DNA of 64,000 nt, from assembly GCF_002286975.1 (NCBI RefSeq), contig NZ_NSKB01000005.1:186001-250000 (forward strand), in the 5' to 3' direction. This DNA is from Halomonas salipaludis. GTDB lineage: Bacteria; Pseudomonadota; Gammaproteobacteria; Pseudomonadales; Halomonadaceae. Both the position numbers and the translations under genes were made by a program. The notes under the pieces were generated by a model that was not told where the DNA came from, ran no database searches, and saw only the letters and a list, made by a program, of their open reading frames with translations. This document shows positions 38,511 through 46,085 of this stretch, piece after piece (positions within the stretch are counted from its first letter, which is position 1; each line of letters starts with the position of its first letter).

Positions 38511-39289
38511 ATGAAAAAAGACCAATACCAGTTTCGAGAAAAGTCCCAATTCCTCAATTTACTGATATTGCGCGATGAGCTTCAGCACCTAGATGAGGTC
38601 CTTTCCCAACCGATAAAAGAGACCAAAGACCTTCTGACAAAATTTCGAGCAACGCGAAGTGTTTTTCTGACGTTAAACAACGTCAAAGACGCATTGGACA
38701 GATTGCAGCTGGAAGCCCCAAAAGATTTTGTAAATAAAACCAGAGAGCTAAAAAAGAAACTTGTTTTCTCGAACCATTTTCGCAATCGCGGGATTGGCCA
38801 TCTTGATGGGACTCTGTTGAGCCGTGCCGTGCCGTGCAGTGGAGCCCTCAAATTTTCTATGAGACAGCTAAAGGAAATGAACTGTTTCGACTCATAGAGT
38901 CACACAGAGCGATAATCGAGTCCTGTATCAATTCGTTTTTAGACGGCGATGGGGTTCAAAAAGTATTCGGTAAAGAAATTGATCTCATGTATCCTCCGGA
39001 AGCAAGAGAATTTTATTCATATTTATCTGGCGTGGTGAAAGAGGCGATAGATTTATTGGCTAGAGCAGAGTCGATGACATTTGAAAAAATAGATCATCAT
39101 TCCGACGAGGATATCCAAGAATTGGCGGCTATTGCAGGGCAAACTAATTTTGATCTGAAAGAGCCCCCTGAGTTCAGTTGTTCAGTTGAAGAACATCGGG
39201 AAGTCCTGTATGCCGTGCTCGCGGAACTTGAAGAACATGGTGCCGATCCAGAGACGGTTGCTTATTTGAGATCCAAATTTCAAATATAA
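38511..39289 (+). pseudogene. Frameshifted HEPN-like hypothetical protein (cassette 2)
   Basis: Two overlapping frames make up one ~258-residue protein. The first (from the ATG at 38511 after GGGAAG) reads MKKDQYQFREKSQFLNLL to about 38835; the second continues QWSPQIFYETAKGNELFRL to the stop at 39289. The break coincides with three copies of GCCGT at 38821-38835. With two copies the frame is restored (LSRAVQWSPQIF). The first part contains FRNRGIGHLDG, an R-x5-H-type motif reminiscent of HEPN ribonuclease folds, in an all-helical context. The stop lies inside the following attC site, as is typical of cassette genes. Function unknown. Confidence 0.65.
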
Positions 39290-39361
39290 CAAGCCGCTGT
39301 TGCCTTGCAATTTTTACACCGTTTCGCGGTTCCAAAATTGCCGCAAAGCTCAGTGTTATAT
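39284..39361 (+). repeat. attC recombination site 2
   Basis: Best of the three sites: 5' ATATAAC (39284-39290) is the exact inverse of the 3' GTTATAT (39355-39361). Between them are AAGCCGCTG and AAAGCTCAG half sites and a central stem GCAATTTT / AAAATTGC. Length 78 bases. It closes cassette 2 and starts cassette 3. Confidence 0.85.
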
Positions 39362-39379
39362 GCTAGGGGGAGGTAGGTT

Positions 39380-39844
39380 ATGGATCATAATAGAGAGCGC
39401 TTAGCCGCTCACATTTTACCCCTCTCAGTGGCCAACGATTTCGATACGGCAAGAACTGAATGGACTCTTATTGGGGTAGAGGTCAGCGAAGAGTTTGATA
39501 GTTGCCCTTGCGGTCAGGACATCAAAGAACATTGCTATATTCGAAATCAGCTTAATGGCAATACAACGTATGTCGGCAACGTCTGCATTAACAGATTTAT
39601 AGGCATTGAAACTGGCAACCTTTTCGCAGCTCTTCGCCGAATAGCTGCCGACGATACCGCTAATGCAAACGAGGATTTAATTCATCATGCTTTCAAGCTT
39701 GGTTATATCTTTGACACAGAATATAAGTTCTTGATGGACACCCGCCGGAAGCGGAAGCTATCGCCGAAGCAGATTGCCTGGAAGAAGAAGATTAATCGGC
39801 GAATAATCAAAAAAACTGTGGTGCAGCGCCGGAGCAGCACATAA
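39380..39844 (+). CDS. Cys-rich hypothetical protein (cassette 3)
   Basis: 154 residues from the ATG at 39380 (AGGGGGAGGTAGGTT upstream). Residues ~35-75 have WTLIGVEVSEEFDSCPCGQ, IKEHCYIRNQLNGNTTYVGN and VCINRF. The CxC...C...C spacing suggests a small zinc-binding fold, a pattern seen in phage and mobile-element proteins of unknown function. The C-terminus is strongly basic (KRKLSPKQIAWKKKINRRI), suggesting nucleic-acid binding. The stop lies within the next attC site. It is AT-richer than the core. Confidence 0.7.
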   Translation: MDHNRERLAAHILPLSVANDFDTARTEWTLIGVEVSEEFDSCPCGQDIKEHCYIRNQLNGNTTYVGNVCINRFIGIETGNLFAALRRIAADDTANANEDLIHHAFKLGYIFDTEYKFLMDTRRKRKLSPKQIAWKKKINRRIIKKTVVQRRSST

Positions 39845-39922
39845 CTAGTGCAGGCATGGCGACGCCCATTACATTGCGCCTTCGGCTCCATTCCCTGGAC
39901 GCGCATGCTGCAAACGTTATAC
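39839..39922 (+). repeat. attC recombination site 3
   Basis: 5' ACATAAC (39839-39845) with the following TAGTGCAGGCATGG half site, matched by GCGCATGCTGCAAAC and a 3' GTTATAC (39916-39922). The GCAGGCATG / CATGCTGC arms pair with one bulge, as in attC bottom-strand hairpins. It closes cassette 3. The next 310 bases hold no gene. Confidence 0.75.
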
Positions 39923-39950
39923 ATCAGAGTAATCTCAATGGCTGCTTCTG

Positions 39951-40115
39951 GCCCAGGCTGTGTGAAAACTCCTCGGCTTTCCTGAAGATGGTGCTTGTAC
40001 GCGAAATCTGGAGAGAACTTGCCTTGCAACTGCCTCATAATGCGCGAGAGAGCACCATTTTTGATCACCTTTTGACCAGCCCGAGACGCTCCAAGCGTTT
40101 TCACACAGCCTCGGC
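39951..40115. mobile_element. MITE-like element or IS remnant with 19-bp inverted ends
   Basis: GCCCAGGCTGTGTGAAAAC (39951-39969) is the inverse of 40097-40115 with one mismatch. The 165 bp between carry no transposase. The GGCTGTGTGAAAAC end resembles termini of some insertion sequences of gammaproteobacteria, so this is probably a non-autonomous derivative. It lies just downstream of attC 3. Positions 40116-40434 show no gene; a GCCGGG/CCCGGC hairpin is at 40371-40390. Confidence 0.55.
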
Positions 40116-40434
40116 CGAAAGCGGCCATGCCTATCATCTCTGGCTGGCGATGGTTAGATGTGGCTCTTCAGGCTGTGGCGATGGGAGCTGCATTCGACGT
40201 GAACTACCCAAGCTTATATCTCCAAGAGTAGATCAATAAAGCATCAAAACTTTGAAGTTTCAGCACAAAAATTCTAGGAACTGTTGCATGGGGGGGTTGT
40301 CGATTTAAACCAATGGCTCATGCTGCAATAACACGATATAGACTGCGGTAAGAGACTAGTACTCGTTGTCGCCGGGAGCGCGCGCCCGGCTTGGCCTAAG
40401 CTTGGCAGCAAGAGCGGCTTGCTGGAGACCCCCC

Positions 40435-41817
40435 ATGCGCCACCTCTTCCTGATGCGTCACGCCAAGGCTCGCCAGGCTAGCAGCGACATGAGCGACCAC
40501 CAGCGGCCGCTGCGCCGGCGTGGGCTGCGACAGGCCGCCGCCATGGCCGGCCCCCTGCAGCGCTGGGGCGCCCTGGCGGGTGAGATCCACGTCAGCAGCG
40601 CGCGGCGCACCTGGGAGACCCTGGTGGCCCTTGATGCCGCCGTACCCAACCTGGGCCTGGCCGCACGGGCCCACCGCCAGGATGCACTCTACGCCTTCGC
40701 AGGGGAGGCGCTGCTTGACTGGGTGAAGCGTCTTCCCGACCCGACCGAGCGGATGCTGGTGATCGGCCACAACCCGGCCCTGGTGGAGCTCGGCCGTTGG
40801 CTCTGCCATGACGCGCCAGATCGGCTGCCCACCGGCGGCCTGCTGCATCTCGTCCTGCCGGGTGGCCCCTGGCAGGCACTTGCGCCCGATTGCGCCCGGC
40901 TTGCCGCCAGCCTGGTGCCGACGGCGGCCAGCCACTCGCTCTTCCAGCGCCGTGCCCCCGCGCCGCGCGCGCAGGGAAAGGCCGACCTGGCTGCCTGCCT
41001 ACAGATGCAGCTTGGGCATCTCTACGCCCTGGTCAGAGCCCTCGAGCCCGGGGTGATGGCCGGTGCCGACCCCGAATTCCTGCACCAGTACCGGGTCAAC
41101 CTGCGTCGCAGTCGCGCCATCGGCGAGGCGCTACTGGCCACCGCCCGCGCCTCTGGGCGCGACAAGGTGCCCGGCCTGAAGCGCCACCTCAAGCACCTCA
41201 AGCGGCGCGCCCAGGACACCAGCGACCTGCGCGACCTCGATGTCTTCCTGGCGCGCCTGGCAACCGCGCCGCCCGCCGCGGAGGAGGGCACGCGCCGTGC
41301 TCTTCACGGTTGGCTGAGCGAGCGGGCTCGCGGGGAGCAGCAGCGGCTCTGCCAGCAGCTTCGCCAGCCGGACTATGCCGTGGAGATGCAGGCCTGGGAG
41401 GCCTACCTCGAGGGTGAAGCGTTCCGTGAAGCCCTGGCTCGGATAACCCCGGCGCGTATCGAAGCGGTACTCGCCGAGCGCATCGCCGACCACAACCGCG
41501 ACCTTGTCGCCCTCTCGCTTGAGGCCCCGGACCAGGCCTTCCACGACCTGCGCAAGACCGTGAAGCGCATCCGTTACCTGGCCGAGCTGCAACCGAAGCG
41601 CCACCGTGCGCTGCTGGCCGACCTGAAGCAGCGCCAGACCCTGCTGGGGGAGCTCCAGGATCTCTGCACTCGGGAAGCCTGGCTTGCCGCCTTCGTCGAG
41701 AGCGGCGCGGCCCCCGCCGACGCCAGCGCTGATATCGCCGCCTGGCAGGCCGCCCTCCAGACCGAGAAGGACGCCCAGCGCGAGGCGATCATGACGCTCG
41801 CCCCGCTGAACGCCTGA
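40435..41817 (+). CDS. SixA-type phosphohistidine phosphatase fused to CHAD domain
   Basis: 460 residues. The N-terminal ~155 are a histidine-phosphatase domain of SixA type (MRHLFLMRHAKARQ with the RHxK signature and VIGHNPALVELG). Residues ~195-455 form a CHAD domain of conserved histidines and basic residues (YRVNLRRSRAI, LKHLKRRAQDTSDLRDLDVF, FHDLRKTVKRIRYL). CHAD domains bind polyphosphate. The fusion suggests phosphatase action on phosphohistidine or a polyphosphate-associated partner; that is inference. The ATG at 40435 is chosen because MRHLFLMRHAK is the domain start. GC-rich, like the core genome. Confidence 0.85.
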   Translation: MRHLFLMRHAKARQASSDMSDHQRPLRRRGLRQAAAMAGPLQRWGALAGEIHVSSARRTWETLVALDAAVPNLGLAARAHRQDALYAFAGEALLDWVKRLPDPTERMLVIGHNPALVELGRWLCHDAPDRLPTGGLLHLVLPGGPWQALAPDCARLAASLVPTAASHSLFQRRAPAPRAQGKADLAACLQMQLGHLYALVRALEPGVMAGADPEFLHQYRVNLRRSRAIGEALLATARASGRDKVPGLKRHLKHLKRRAQDTSDLRDLDVFLARLATAPPAAEEGTRRALHGWLSERARGEQQRLCQQLRQPDYAVEMQAWEAYLEGEAFREALARITPARIEAVLAERIADHNRDLVALSLEAPDQAFHDLRKTVKRIRYLAELQPKRHRALLADLKQRQTLLGELQDLCTREAWLAAFVESGAAPADASADIAAWQAALQTEKDAQREAIMTLAPLNA

Positions 41818-41872
41818 ACGGCAGCAGCGCCGCCGATCATCCGGGACCCTACATCTAGGCGCTGATAAGCCA

Positions 41873-42438
41873 TTAAGGCAATAGCATCTGAATAAGCGCT
41901 TCCCGCTCCATCTCCAGCATCTCTTCCACCATTGGGTTCTTCATCGGATCGTCGCTGGCTTGCCACTCCTCTAGCAGGGGAATGGCTTCGGGTGATGCGG
42001 CCAGGCGAGCCGCCAGGACGTGGTTGGCATCCGGGGGGCAGTGATTTCGCTGGCGTAGTCACTCTGCACTTCTGAGTAGCACGCCAAGGCATCGTCCGTG
42101 GCTCCCTCCAAACGCTCTTGCAACATGCAGCGCATCAGCCTCCCTTCCTTGTGTAACTCTCCTTCTTTAAGAATATCCAGATCAGCCTTGGCCGCAGCGT
42201 AGTGGCCTAGGCTAGCGTTTAGCTGTGCGCGGCTGTTGAGAAGATCGGTGTCGGTTGGGTGCTTTTCGAGACCCTCATCGTAGATCCTGAGCACATCCTC
42301 TAGCTGGTTGGCATCGCCATGTGCTTTGATAAGTGCTGCGTTGGCACGTTCCTGGTAGTGCTCTGCTGATTCGCCTTGGGCCGGTGAGCAGGCGGTAAGC
42401 AGTAGGGTGGCTAGCGCAATAAGTAAGCTGCTTTTCAC
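41873..42438 (-). pseudogene. Frameshifted TPR-like lipoprotein
   Basis: It begins MKSSLLIALATLLLTACSPAQ with a clear lipobox, then helical repeats (ALIKAHGDANQLEDVLRIYDEG, LLNSRAQLNASLGHYAAAK) resembling TPR units. At a run of six G's (~42032-42037) the frame breaks. In the next frame the protein continues DANHVLAARLAASPEAIPLL and ends at a stop at 41873. A paralogous C-terminus (LLEEWQASDDPMKN, VEEMLEM) is encoded at 62398-62500. It starts immediately downstream of a PAAR remnant, so the pair may derive from a secretion-effector locus; role unknown. Confidence 0.6.
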
Positions 42439-42836
42439 AATGGTTCTACCTCGATCTCAACGGCGATGCTTGTCGTGCGGGAGGCCAAGTTACCTGAGCC
42501 GCTGGAATAGAAATAGCCGCCGTTCAGTTGAAGCGCCAGGCGGCGGGGCGGCATAGGCAGTGAGAAGTCGGCATGGCCAATGGGGTCGAAGTTGTCATCA
42601 GGCCAGGTGGAAATGCCCGCTTGACTTCGAGAAATGGGACGGAGAACTCGCGATACTTCAGTGCGGGCACTTCGATGTCTTTCGATGCAATATCGGTCGT
42701 CAGGGTAGTAAGAAAATCGCCGAGTAATGTATAGCCGCTTGTACTGGAGGGGGAGGGTAGAGGCACCGGAAACGATGTGGTGCGGCCCTCCTTTACAGGA
42801 GCAGGCCACCTTATCGCCAAGCTTTGCCAGATCCAT
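42435..42836 (-). pseudogene. Degraded PAAR-domain protein remnant
   Basis: The ATG at 42836 opens MDLAKLGDKVACSCKGGPHH and IVSGAST, the beginning of a PAAR domain (sharp tip of type VI secretion spikes). Downstream the frame alternates: a stretch in another frame (YTLLGDFLTTLTTDIASKDI) gives better protein sequence, then the first frame resumes (GHADFSLPMPPRRLALQLNG). Several indels are therefore inferred. The end overlaps the start of the lipoprotein gene by 4 bases, so they were once an operon. No other T6SS gene is in the window. Confidence 0.5.
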
Positions 42837-42979
42837 GGACTGGTACCTTCGATCTCGTACCCTGAGTGATTATCGATTATCACTATCGTTGGTGCCTTGG
42901 CTACCGATGGGACGGGATTTCAGCAATCTCTTACAGCAATGTAAGCAATGTCTTACAGCGCTGTTTTGGTGATTCACAC

Positions 42980-43062
42980 TCAGAAGCGATCAGCCAGGAA
43001 CGGCGCTATATCCACCGCGGGTTCTTCGCCATCCATCATCTGGGCGAGCCACTGCCCGGCAG
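42980..43062 (-). pseudogene. Echo of the dadA-like gene 3' end
   Basis: The minus strand encodes WLAQMMDGEEPAVDIAPF-LADRF and a stop, matching the C-terminus of the intact gene at 44589 (LLAQMMDGETPAVDMAPFRV-DRF). DNA identity is roughly 80% over ~80 bases, including TATATCCACCGCGGG and GCCATCCATCATCTGGGCGA on the plus strand. The rest of the gene is missing. It lies 36 bases before a guaA 3'-end echo. Confidence 0.8.
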
Positions 43063-43098
43063 CTTGGCCTGGCCTACGACGTTTCTCTCGCAACGTAT

Positions 43099-43137
43099 CG
43101 TCAGCAGCAAGCCCCCGCGACGATTGAGAGGGAGTAA
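43099..43137 (+). repeat. guaA 3'-end repeat, copy 2
   Basis: CGTCAGCAGCAAGCC then CCCGCGACGATTGAG then AGGGAGTAA: identical to the guaA end at 36006-36045 except for one missing base and two substitutions. Upstream of it there is no further guaA similarity. The region 43138-43315 that follows holds no supportable gene. Confidence 0.8.
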
Positions 43138-43315
43138 ATCAATCATAACTCGCTGGCGTCGACCTGTATGTGATGGATGAAGTGGGTCAAGCAGGCTGCC
43201 GCAACAATGAGGAAATGCGGTTGTTGCGTCTTGGTGGTTTTAAATATTAGAATGTATAAATGTTGCACGCTATGGAATAGTCTAACGGCGCCCCATAGAT
43301 CTATCAGCCACGGTA

Positions 43316-43414
43316 AGGGGCTGGCCAGTTTGGCAAGAGCTGCTGGAAACCGTTCCCTATCGCGTCATGTACGACGTAAGCAGCAAGCCACCCGCGACGA
43401 TCGAGGGGAAGTGA
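43316..43414 (+). pseudogene. guaA 3'-end fragment, copy 3 (diverged)
   Basis: In frame this encodes RGWPVWQELLETVPYRVM then [14 protein letters not shown] and a stop, against [17 protein letters not shown] ... [14 protein letters not shown] in the intact GuaA. About 18 residues are deleted in the middle (the [15 protein letters not shown] region). The divergence exceeds that of copy 2, so it probably came from another strain or an older event. Confidence 0.75.
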
Positions 43415-43481
43415 TCTTCGCGAAGTGGTTTATCCGCAAGGTAAGTACCCCGCAACGTTAATGTAATTCCTAAGGAAAGGT

Positions 43482-44492
43482 ATGTTTCACATCTTTAAAG
43501 AACTTTACCGGCTCCGTCCGATGAGCGAGCCGCGCCAGGATCGTCACCGCTACTGGCTGGCTGCCTACTTGCTATTAAGCATACAGTTAGGCAGTGCGTT
43601 TCTTATGAGCCAAAGCCGTTTCTTATGGGACATGACGCCAAGATTCTATCCTGAAGCCATCTTTTGGGGTAGCTATTTCACGCCGCATGTCTCAATGGAT
43701 CTCGCATTGATCGCTCTGTACACCATCGTGGGTATGAACGCCTTCGGCCGGGTTTGGGGTAGCCTCGCCGGGGTCGGCATATTCTCATTAGGGGCTTCGG
43801 GCTCAGTGTTCAACTGGGCGACATCGAATCCTATGGATGAGCATCTTTGGTATTCACTACTATCGACAGGGGGGCTGGCAATAATGGGCGTAGTGGCGCT
43901 GCTCATGGGGTTCACGTTACGCTCTCTTCGCGATGTCGAGCCGTCGCATGCGCTCTTGCGACAGCGGCCGGACATGCCTGCGGAAAAACAGCTGGACTGC
44001 CTGGCCTTCTTGCGCCGTTACCTGTTAGCCCACTTGGTGATCAGCGTAATAGGTGTCGCAATTAGCACCATCATGTTTTGGCGTCTTAACAACCAATCAG
44101 GGATGGGTTACTATGGGGCAGCCGATTCAACGCTAAAGACCGGTGGTTTTTTCCTACTGCTACTGGCAGTGGTGGGATGCATCTGGATCCTCAAGCTAGT
44201 CGCCAAGCGATTGAACAGTTTCACCGATGCTACGGTGGCAATTTTATGCTGGGGTATAGGCCTGACAGTCGTCATCGGAGGCGGTACGATCTGGCTGGCA
44301 ATAAACGAGTTTTATGCTAACGGGTGGCTGTTTCTACTGGCGAAAACCATCGGTCTCAGCCTGTGGCCTATCAGCATTGCCGCTCATATTTATTTGCTAA
44401 CCAATCCCGCGAAACAGCCCTCATCCGCAGAGACGGAAATGGCGGAACCATCGGCGCAGGCACCTGCCACTTCACCACAGATCGATACCTGA
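43482..44492 (+). CDS. Uncharacterised multi-pass membrane protein
   Basis: 336 residues with about seven to eight hydrophobic helices (for example YWLAAYLLLSIQLGSAFLM, VSMDLALIALYTIVGMNAF, LVISVIGVAISTIMFW, TVAILCWGIGLTVVIGGGTI) and a hydrophilic, Ala/Ser/Pro-rich tail. Good ribosome site AAGGAAAGGT before the ATG. It sits alone between the guaA echo and the dadA-like gene, in the variable interval. No family was recognised. Base composition is somewhat less GC-rich than the core. Confidence 0.7.
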   Translation: MFHIFKELYRLRPMSEPRQDRHRYWLAAYLLLSIQLGSAFLMSQSRFLWDMTPRFYPEAIFWGSYFTPHVSMDLALIALYTIVGMNAFGRVWGSLAGVGIFSLGASGSVFNWATSNPMDEHLWYSLLSTGGLAIMGVVALLMGFTLRSLRDVEPSHALLRQRPDMPAEKQLDCLAFLRRYLLAHLVISVIGVAISTIMFWRLNNQSGMGYYGAADSTLKTGGFFLLLLAVVGCIWILKLVAKRLNSFTDATVAILCWGIGLTVVIGGGTIWLAINEFYANGWLFLLAKTIGLSLWPISIAAHIYLLTNPAKQPSSAETEMAEPSAQAPATSPQIDT

Positions 44493-44588
44493 CGCCCCCT
44501 ACCAAGCGACCATGACCAGCTTCACAGATGTGCCGGCATGGTCGCTGATCATCAGGGACCCAGCATCTAACTCCTGGTGGACTTATAT

Positions 44589-45830
44589 TCAGAAGCGATC
44601 GACGCGGAACGGTGCCATATCCACCGCGGGCGTTTCGCCATCCATCATCTGGGCGAGCAGTTCGCCGGTGGCGGGGCCCAGGGTAAAGCCCTGATGGCCG
44701 TGGCCGAAGGCGAGCCATAGTCCGGCCTTGTCGGGAGCAGGGCCGATCACCGGCTTCATGTCGGGCAGGCAGGGGCGGGCGCCTTTCCAGGGTTGGCCGT
44801 CGCGGCGCTTGCCCAGCGGAAACAGCTTGCGTGCCACCTTCTCGGCGGCCGCCAGCTGCTTGTACTGGGGCGGCGAGTCCAGGTCGGCAAGCTCGGCGCC
44901 GGTGGTCAGGCGAATCCCGGCGCGCATCGGTTCGAGCAGGAAGCCCTTCTCGGCGTCCATCACCCAGTGGTTGAGCTTGGCGCCCTCTTCCGCGGAGTAG
45001 TGCATGTGGTAGCCGCGCTTGACGAACAGCGGCACCTTCATGCCCAGCCGTTCCAGCATATCGCCGGCCCAGGGCCCCAGGGCCACTACCACTTGGTCGG
45101 CCTCCATTGGCCCCTCGCTGGTCTTGACCTGCCAGCCGCCCTCGACCTGGAGTACGTCCTCGACGCTGGCCTGCATCACCTTGCCGCCCTGTTCGGCAAA
45201 GCTGCGGGCGTAGGCCTGCACCAGGCCGCCCGGGTCCGAGACCATCCACGGCTGCGTCCAGTGGATCGCGCCGATCAGCCCCTTGTCCAGGTGCGGCTCC
45301 TTGGCGTGGAGCGCCTCGGCGTCCAGCACCTCATACTCGACCCCGAAGCGCTCGTGGTTTTCTCTGGCTTTTTCCTGGCACGCCTCGAACGCCTTGCGGG
45401 TGCGGTAAAGTTCCAGCCAGCCGCCCTGGCGCACCAGCGCCTCGGCGCCGGCGGCCTCGATCATCGGCGCGTGGGCATCCTGGCAGCGCATGATCAGCGA
45501 TGCCCACTCGGTAACGATGCGCTCGTAGCGCTTACCGCTCGAGTTCAGCCAGTAGTTCAGCAGCGGGCCCGCGGCGTTCATCATGCCGGTGGGGCGGTAG
45601 CGGATATCCACCTTGCGGTTGGGCACCACTCGCAGCAGGGTGCCGATATCGCGGGGGAAGGCGTAGGGGCGCACCGCCTCGCGCTGGATGATGCCGGCAT
45701 TGCCGAAGGAGGTCTCGAGCCCCGGCTCGCGGCGGTCCACTAGGGTGACGTCATGACCGCGACGCACCAGATGCCAGGCTACGGATACGCCGACCATGCC
45801 GGCACCAAGAACGATGATATTGCGGGCCAT
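44589..45830 (-). CDS. dadA: FAD-dependent D-amino-acid dehydrogenase-like protein (DadA family)
   Basis: 413 residues with an N-terminal FAD-binding fold (IIVLGAGMVGVSVAWHLVRR), the conserved substrate domain of the DAO family, and the C-terminal FAD motif GLWLAFGHGHQGFTLGPATG. This is the DadA/glycine-oxidase type that oxidises D-amino acids to 2-oxo acids, passing electrons to the respiratory chain. Specificity cannot be set by sequence reading. It is convergent with guaA across the variable interval, and its 3' end is echoed at 42980. Confidence 0.83.
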   Translation of the reverse strand: MARNIIVLGAGMVGVSVAWHLVRRGHDVTLVDRREPGLETSFGNAGIIQREAVRPYAFPRDIGTLLRVVPNRKVDIRYRPTGMMNAAGPLLNYWLNSSGKRYERIVTEWASLIMRCQDAHAPMIEAAGAEALVRQGGWLELYRTRKAFEACQEKARENHERFGVEYEVLDAEALHAKEPHLDKGLIGAIHWTQPWMVSDPGGLVQAYARSFAEQGGKVMQASVEDVLQVEGGWQVKTSEGPMEADQVVVALGPWAGDMLERLGMKVPLFVKRGYHMHYSAEEGAKLNHWVMDAEKGFLLEPMRAGIRLTTGAELADLDSPPQYKQLAAAEKVARKLFPLGKRRDGQPWKGARPCLPDMKPVIGPAPDKAGLWLAFGHGHQGFTLGPATGELLAQMMDGETPAVDMAPFRVDRF

Positions 45831-45909
45831 GAAGGTCTCCCTGCCGATGAGAATGGAGGCTCCGCCGCGGGGCAGAGCCTGTTACGGGCGGAGTTTATCA
45901 GCACTTCCC

Positions 45910-45928
45910 AGAAGATCGGTTATCTTCT
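45910..45928. promoter_or_regulatory. Inverted repeat upstream of dadA-like gene
   Basis: AGAAGAT-CGGTT-ATCTTCT, a perfect 7-bp inverted repeat 80 bases upstream of the start, in an AT-rich stretch where the promoter should be. A plausible operator for a regulator of the Lrp/AsnC or similar type; the protein is unknown. Another hairpin, ATCGCCA/TGGCGAT, lies near 45980. Confidence 0.4.
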
Positions 45929-46085
45929 GAAAATTAAGATAAAGACACCAATTTTTCACTGATTAGCAGAATATTCGATCGCCATGTTGGCGATAAATGG
46001 AGCTTGTTCTTGTGCTGGCTCCAGGGCCTTCTCGCGCCCTCACCCGTACAGCGTAGGTGCTGCCCAGGTGGCTGCCGTGGCCTAA

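Larger units (their letters stand above)
38094..39922 (+). mobile_element. Integron cassette cluster without integrase (CALIN)
   Basis: Three attC sites delimit at least two complete cassettes (about 884 and 561 bp between GTT core positions) plus a first cassette whose left border is unclear. All genes are on the same strand, AT-rich relative to the flanks, with stops inside or just before attC. No tyrosine integrase gene (intI) or attI is visible in the window, so the array matches the class of attC clusters lacking an integrase. Confidence 0.75.

Noticed and set aside
39856-40239. 127-residue frame after attC 3
   Set aside because: It runs through the attC end and the inverted ends of the MITE-like element, so the protein has no continuous meaning.
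43177-43461. 94-residue frame before the membrane protein
   Set aside because: It overlaps the guaA 3' fragment in a different frame; the guaA reading explains the sequence.
36046-44500. Integrase or transposase gene for the island
   Set aside because: No frame in the interval shows tyrosine-recombinase or DDE motifs. The events are inferred only from the repeats.
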